Part shown: in pieces, positions 59,400-64,000 of the stretch
Position numbering within the stretch: the stretch's first letter is position 1
Layout of the letters: the number at the start of each line of letters is the position of its first letter
Assembly (NCBI GenBank): GCA_047602055.1
Contig: JASGIG010000001.1
Span: forward strand, 3,472,001 to 3,536,000
Direction of reading: 5' to 3'
Origin: JAODBQ01 sp047602055
GTDB lineage: Bacteria; Actinomycetota; Acidimicrobiia; Acidimicrobiales; Ilumatobacteraceae
Length of the DNA stretch: 64,000 nt
The notes under the pieces: generated by a model
Seen by the model: the letters and a program-made list of their open reading frames with translations, nothing else
What the model was told of the DNA's origin: nothing
Databases searched by the model: none
Program-made: the position numbers and the translations under genes

Positions 59400-61756
59400 T
59401 CAGCCCCGCAACGTCGCGCCCTGCTTGGTGACGGCGGCGACCACCTTGGTCGCGCGCCGCGGTCAGCTCGTCGTCGGTCAGGGTGTGGTCGGCGGCCTGC
59501 AGGCGCAGGCGGTAGGCCAGGGAGCGCTCACCGGCGGCGACGCCACTGCCGCGGTAGACGTCGAACAGGGCGACGTCGACGAGCACGTTGCCGGCGGCCT
59601 GCTTGATCGCCTTCTCCACCCGCTCCGCCGACAGCTTCGCCGGGACGGTGAACGCCAGGTCGAGGTCGCTCGACGGGTAGCGGCTCGTCGGCCTCCACGC
59701 CGCCGGCTTCGGCTCGTTGGCGAGCAGCACGGTGAGGTTCAGCTCCAGCACGGCGACACGCTCGGCGATGTCGTACCCGTCGCAGACGTCGGGATGGATC
59801 TCGCCGACGGCCCCGGCGACGTCGCGCCCGACCGACAGCGTCGCCGAGCGCGTCGGGTGCAGGCCGGCCGGCACCGTGCCCTGGTCGACCCGCGCCCCGA
59901 AGCCCATCGCCACGGCGACCTCGCGCCACAGCGCCATCGCTGCTGCGGCGTCAGCGCCGGCGAGGACGACGCCGAGCGCCTCGTGCTCGTCGGGCAGGTC
60001 GCCGCCGCCCGGCGGGTAGACGTGGCCGATCTCGTACAGCGCCACGCCGGGCCGGCGGTGCGACTCGTTGAGTGCGACGGCCTTGAGGAGACCGGGGCGC
60101 AGCGACGTGCGCAGCACGCTCTCCTCGGCCGCGAGCGGGTTGACGATGCGCACCGCCTCGGCCGCCAGCCCGGCGCGATCGAGGTCGATCGGGGCGAGGA
60201 ACGGGTTGGGCATGGCCTCGCTGCAGCCGAGGCCGAGCAGCACCTGGCGCAGCTGGCGGCGGCGGCCCTGGCGGACCGACAGCCGACCGTGCACCGTCGA
60301 CTTCGGCACGGTCTTGCCGATGTTCGCGTAGCCGAAGTGCCGGGCGATCTCCTCGACGACGTCGACCTCGTCGGTGCTGTCGGGCCGCCACGGCGGCAGT
60401 GACACGTCGAGGTCGCCGCTGTCGGTGACCGTCGACGTGAAGCCGATCGGCTCGATCAGTTCCACCATCCGCTCACGATCCAGCGACGCGCCGAGCAGCG
60501 CGTTGACCCGCGCCGGGCGCACCAGCGCCCGCCGCTCCAGGGGTGGCAGCGCATCGCTGCGCGCGTCGGTCGCGCCCGCGTGGACGACGAGGTCCGGGCA
60601 GGTGATCGACAGCAGCTCGACGAAGCGGGCGATCGAGCGGTCGATGCCGTACGGGTCGACACCGCGCTCGAAGCGCGCCGATGCCTCGCTGCGCAGCCCG
60701 AGGCGGGCGGCGCTGTGCTGGATGCCGGACGGCTCGAACCAGGCGACCTCGAAGGCGATCGTCGTCGTCACCTCCCCGATCTCGCTGTCGTGGCCGCCCA
60801 TGATCCCGCCGACACCGATCGGCACGTCGTCGGCGTCGCAGATCAGCAGGTCGCCGGCGGTCAGGGTGCGCTCGACCTCGTCGAGCGTGACCATCGTCTC
60901 GCCGTCACGAGCCAGGCGGATGCGGAAACCCCCGCCACCGAGGCGATCCAGGTCGTAGGCGTGGTTCGGCTGGTTGCGCTCCAGCATCACGTAGTTGCTG
61001 GCGTCGACGACGTTGTTGATCGGCCGCATGCCGGCCGCGGTGAGGCGACTGGCGATCCAGTCCGGCGACGGCCCGACGACGACACCGCTCATCACGGTGG
61101 CCGTGAAGCGACCGCAGCGCTCGCCGTCGACGATCTCCACCGAGGCCGTGCGCTCCGGCCCGGTGGCGTGGACGTCGCCGGGCTCGGCGTCGAGGCCGAC
61201 GCCGAGGTGGGCGGCGAGGTCACGGGCGACACCGAGGTGGCCCCAGCAGTCGGGCCGGTTGCGCGTCAGGTCGACGTCGTAGACGGTCTCGGGCGTCGTG
61301 CCGAGCGCCTCGCCGTAGGGCACGCCGAGCGGGGTGCCGGGCGGGAAGATCCAGATGCCGCTGTGATCGTCGCCGAGGCCGAGCTCGCCGCGCCGAGCAC
61401 AGCATCCCGTCGCTGGAGATGCCGAGGATCGGTTTCGGCTCGATCAACCGGCCGTCGGGCATCAGCGTGCCCGGCGTGGCCAGCGGGACGACGTCGCCGG
61501 ACGCCATGTTGAACGCGCCGCACCACACGTGCCGCTCGGTGCCGTCGCCGGCGTCGACGAAGACGCGATGGACCTTGGCCGCATCGGGATGGCGCTCGGT
61601 GCGCAGTACGCGGGCGGTGATCACGCCGGGCACGGACGCGCCGACGACGTCGACCGCTTCGACCTGCAACCCGAGCGACGTCAACGCCGCGGCGATCGCC
61701 GTCGTGTCGTCGCCGACCGGTGCCAGGTCGTTCAACCATGAGTGGACGATCTTCAT
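59400..61756 (-). CDS. pheT: Phenylalanyl-tRNA synthetase beta subunit, two frameshifts
   Basis: Residues 1-125 (MKIVHSWLNDLAPVG, tRNA-binding EMAP-like domain, GISSDGMLCSAR) are in one frame. One extra G at about 61393 shifts to the main part (B3/B4 editing region, YDVDLTRNRPDCWGHLGVAR; B5; catalytic-like fold AIAFEVAWFEPSGIQHSAAR). Near 59450 an extra base again shifts the end: KVVAAVTKQGATLRG then TGA at 59400. With both corrected the length is 784 aa, normal for PheT. An essential gene is unlikely to be dead. Confidence 0.9.
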
Positions 61757-61765
61757 CAGGGGCTC

Positions 61766-62782
61766 TCAGAACTGTTCGAGGAAACGGATGTCGTTGGTGA
61801 ACATCTCGCGGATGTCGCCGATGGCGTGACGTTCCTTGGCCATGCGGTCGATGCCGAAGCCGAAGGCGAAGCCACTCCACACCTCGGGGTCGAGGCCACC
61901 GGCGCGCAGCACGTTGGGGTGGACCATCCCGCAGCCGCCGAGCTCCAGCCAGTCGCCGGCGGGCGTCTGGATGTCGAACTCGGCCGACGGCTCGGTGAAC
62001 GGGAAGTAGCTCGGCCGCAGGCGGCTGGTGAAGTCGCTGCCGAAGAACGCCTTGGTGAACGCCTCGATCGTGCCGGCGAGGTCGGCCATGGTGATGCCGC
62101 GGTCGACGACGAGCCCCTCGATCTGATGGAACACCGGCATGTGCGTGGCGTCGGGCGTGTCGCGGCGGAACACCCGGCCGGGCATCACCATGTAGATCGG
62201 CGGCTCCATCGTCTCCATCACCCGGATCTGCACGGGCGACGTGTGGGTGCGCAGCACGACGGTGCCGGGCTCGCCGCCGGGCGGTACGTGGTCGGTGAAC
62301 AGCGTGTCCCACATGCCCCGAGCGGGATGGCCGGGACCCATGTTCAGGGCCTCGAAGTTGTACCAGTCGCTCTCCACCTCGGGGCCCTCGGCGATCTGGA
62401 AGCCGAGCCCGACGAACACGTCCTCGAGCCGCTCCGTCGCCTGGGTGACGACGTGGGCGTGGCCACGCCGCGGGCGCACGAGCACCTCGGTGAGGTCGAG
62501 CGCCTCGGCTTCGAGCTGCGCGGCACGCTCGGCACCGGCGAGCGCGGCAAGCCGGTCGTCGAGCGCCGCGGTCACCGTCGCGACGGCGGCGTTCACGGCC
62601 TGCCCGGCGGCGCGCTTGTCGTCGACGGTCGCCAGCGAGCCGAGCTGCACCTTGAACCCGGCGAACGGGCCCTTCTTGCCGAGCAGCTCGGAGCCGAGCG
62701 CCCGGGCGGTCGCCGCGTCGGGCGCCGCGGCGATCCGTTCGACGGCGGCATCGCGCGCCGCCGTCACGTCGTCGATCATCAT
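61766..62782 (-). CDS. pheS: Phenylalanyl-tRNA synthetase alpha subunit (338 aa)
   Basis: Class II catalytic subunit. The N-terminal coiled coil binds tRNA-Phe. Motif 2 lies around MVMPGRVFRRDTPDATHMPV, and VFHQIEGLVVD and SGFAFGFGIDRMAKERHAIG (motif 3) complete the active site. pheT follows by 9 bp. A structured leader precedes the gene. Confidence 0.96.
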   Translation of the reverse strand: MMIDDVTAARDAAVERIAAAPDAATARALGSELLGKKGPFAGFKVQLGSLATVDDKRAAGQAVNAAVATVTAALDDRLAALAGAERAAQLEAEALDLTEVLVRPRRGHAHVVTQATERLEDVFVGLGFQIAEGPEVESDWYNFEALNMGPGHPARGMWDTLFTDHVPPGGEPGTVVLRTHTSPVQIRVMETMEPPIYMVMPGRVFRRDTPDATHMPVFHQIEGLVVDRGITMADLAGTIEAFTKAFFGSDFTSRLRPSYFPFTEPSAEFDIQTPAGDWLELGGCGMVHPNVLRAGGLDPEVWSGFAFGFGIDRMAKERHAIGDIREMFTNDIRFLEQF

Positions 62783-62979
62783 CGGGGAGAACCTTTCGTC
62801 ACACGTCGTACCGGACCGGAGAGGTCCCCCGGCGTGTCGGGACGGCGGACGTCAGCGGATCGGCGCGCCACCCCGGACCAGCCGGGGGCACCGAAATCGC
62901 TGGGTAGTCACGGCCGCACATCGTAGCCAGCGACGCTGCCATCACGAAGAGCGAGCTCCCGCACATCGCGCTGCCAGCG
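62783..62979 (-). promoter_or_regulatory. pheS leader with mutually exclusive hairpins
   Basis: In the transcript CCCCCGGC (from 62881-62888) can pair either with the adjacent CCGGGG (62871-62876) or with GCCGGGGG (62826-62833), about 40 nt before the ribosome binding site GAAAGG. A GGGTGGCGCGCCG string and a later CGTCCC faintly recall a T-box. No Phe-rich leader peptide is visible. Confidence 0.4.
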
Positions 62980-63738
62980 TCAGTGGTGGTGGCCGGCGGC
63001 CCGCCGCTGGCGGGCCGCCTCGAACAACAGCAGGGTCGCAGCCATGGCCGCGTTGAGGCTCTCGACCGCGGCGGGGATCGACACCCAGCCGTCGACGGCC
63101 GCGTCGTCGGCCAGGCCGTGGGCCTCGTTGCCGATCACGAGGGCGACCGGGGCGGTGAGGTCGACGGCGGTGTAGTCGTCGCCGTGGTGCGACGACGTGC
63201 CGAGGCGGCGCAGGGCGACGTCCCCCAGCGCCGCCGAGACCACGGGCACCCGGAACAGCGAGCCGGCGCTGGCCCGCACGACCTTCGGGTTGTACGGGTC
63301 GACCGATCCGGGGGTGAGCACGACGGCGTCCGCGCCCGCCGCCTCGGCGCTGCGGATCATCGTCCCGGCGTTGCCCGGGTCGCCGAGCCGGTCGGCGACG
63401 AGCACCAGCGAGGCGCCGGCAGGAACCCGTGCGTCACGCGTCTGCACGATCGCCAGCAATGGCTGCGGCGACTCCGTCGAGGCGACGCGCTCGACGACGC
63501 CGTCGGCGAGCGTGAACGCCGGCGCGTCGCACGCCACCGGCTGGCCGCCCGGGGCGACGAACTGGGCCTCGACCGTCCAGCCGGCGTCGACGGCCTGCTG
63601 CACGAGGGACGCGCCCTCGACGGCGAACGCGCCTTCCTCGACACGCGAACTGCGGCGCCCGAGGAGGCGCCGCAGTCGTTGAACCCGTGGGTTGTTGAAC
63701 GCGAGCGCGTTCGTCGAGCCAGGCTCGTTCATCAACAC
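62980..63738 (-). CDS. SpoU/TrmH-family RNA 2'-O-methyltransferase (252 aa)
   Basis: An N-terminal substrate-binding domain (RVEEGAFAVEGASLVQQAVD) precedes a SPOUT knot domain with GDPGNAGTMIRSAEAAGADA, ALVIGNEAHGL and VSIPAAVESLNAAMAATLLL, the three SpoU motifs. The target is probably 23S rRNA ribose. Placement between rplT and pheST is widely conserved in bacteria. The natural C-terminus is AAGHHH. Confidence 0.92.
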   Translation of the reverse strand: MLMNEPGSTNALAFNNPRVQRLRRLLGRRSSRVEEGAFAVEGASLVQQAVDAGWTVEAQFVAPGGQPVACDAPAFTLADGVVERVASTESPQPLLAIVQTRDARVPAGASLVLVADRLGDPGNAGTMIRSAEAAGADAVVLTPGSVDPYNPKVVRASAGSLFRVPVVSAALGDVALRRLGTSSHHGDDYTAVDLTAPVALVIGNEAHGLADDAAVDGWVSIPAAVESLNAAMAATLLLFEAARQRRAAGHHH

Positions 63739-63739
63739 C

Positions 63740-63756
63740 CGGGGGCTACGCCCCCG
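63740..63756 (-). terminator. Small GC hairpin between rplT and the methyltransferase
   Basis: CGGGGGC-TAC-GCCCCCG. No U-tract follows. A similar GGGGGC-GCA-GCCCCC occurs at 8093-8108, so this may be a dispersed short palindrome rather than a terminator. Confidence 0.4.
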
Positions 63757-63817
63757 AATCCCATCGACACCCGGCTTCCTGGCGGTCGCGCGGTCGTCCT
63801 GAACGAGATGCGCTCGT

Positions 63818-64000
63818 TCAGAGCGCCGCCTTCGCCGCGGTGACGAGGCTGCTGAACGCCGCCGGGTCGGTGACGGCCAGGTCGGCCAGCACCTTGCGAT
63901 CGACCTCGATGCCCGCCGCGTTCAGGCCGGCGATGAACCGGCTGTAGCTGATGTCGTCGAGCCGGCATGCCGCGTTGATCCGCTGGATCCACAGGCGGCG
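63818..64000 (-). CDS. rplT: Ribosomal protein bL20, C-terminal part (5' end outside the window)
   Basis: Sixty codons to the stop at 63818-63820. RRLWIQRINAACRLDDISYS and RFIAGLNAAGIEVDRKVLAD match the globular C-terminal domain of L20 almost exactly. infC and rpmI are expected beyond the right edge. Confidence 0.95.
   Translation of the reverse strand, partial: RRLWIQRINAACRLDDISYSRFIAGLNAAGIEVDRKVLADLAVTDPAAFSSLVTAAKAAL

Noticed and set aside
62783..62979. A canonical T-box riboswitch
   Set aside because: The GGGTGGCGCGCCG string departs from the consensus, UGGN ends in C while tRNA-Phe has A73, and no specifier loop could be placed.

Overview
The window is about 70% GC. It carries a closely packed arg operon, a 16S-23S-5S operon with no tRNA in the spacer, and Actinomycetota-type regulators and transporters. 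I read it as chromosome of a high-GC actinobacterium, most likely Acidimicrobiia (Ilumatobacter-like). The lineage is an inference from gene content and composition, not from an alignment.

Left part (1-9.85 kb, minus strand): a RiPP (ribosomally made, modified peptide) gene cluster that reads as one operon. In transcription order it holds two ABC exporter half-transporters, a 44-residue Ser/Thr/His-rich, Cys-free precursor peptide behind a near-perfect Shine-Dalgarno sequence, a strong hairpin, an E1-like/leader-binding protein, three different YcaO proteins and a TfuA-like protein cut by the window edge. Two YcaO proteins (about 455 aa) follow the E1-like gene. The third (406 aa) carries the SVAQGKG form of the YcaO motif and overlaps tfuA, as in YcaO/TfuA thioamidation pairs. 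I do not recognise this combination as a described system.

9.9-26.3 kb: metal and small-molecule handling. Two FecBCD-type ABC importers (binding lipoprotein, permease, ATPase) flank a YibE/F membrane protein, a TIGR03943/YraQ-type permease pair, a secreted zinc metallopeptidase, an SmtB-type zinc sensor coupled to a 97-aa histidine-rich protein, a GNAT-methyltransferase fusion, a methyltransferase, a thioredoxin-reductase-like flavoprotein with its XRE-cupin regulator, and a frameshifted flavin oxidoreductase. The first importer diverges from the RiPP operon across 123 bp, so a metallophore role for the peptide is possible. 26.3-29.8 kb: a VWA protein, a MoxR ATPase and an iron-type alcohol dehydrogenase in one operon.

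30.1-40.7 kb: an island of nested insertion sequences. I could resolve an IS3-like element with a correctly phased -1 frameshift site, two 1258-bp IS3 copies that look identical, two related IS256 elements with 8-bp target duplications, one IS21 element, one IS5-type element split into three parts, and inverted IS3 end remnants.

40.9-64 kb: housekeeping genes. These are a TPR protein, rrn (promoter overlapping the tyrS stop codon), tyrS, a lipoprotein, DUF2332, a 3-methyladenine glycosylase, argCBDFRH (no argJ or argG here), yqgE, an SCO6745-type protein, a nitrobindin-like protein, pheST with a structured leader, a SpoU-type rRNA methyltransferase and the 3' end of rplT. Single-base frameshifts break at least eight genes, including essential pheT (twice). 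Sequencing or assembly indels are the simplest explanation, and spans are given as if each gene were intact.
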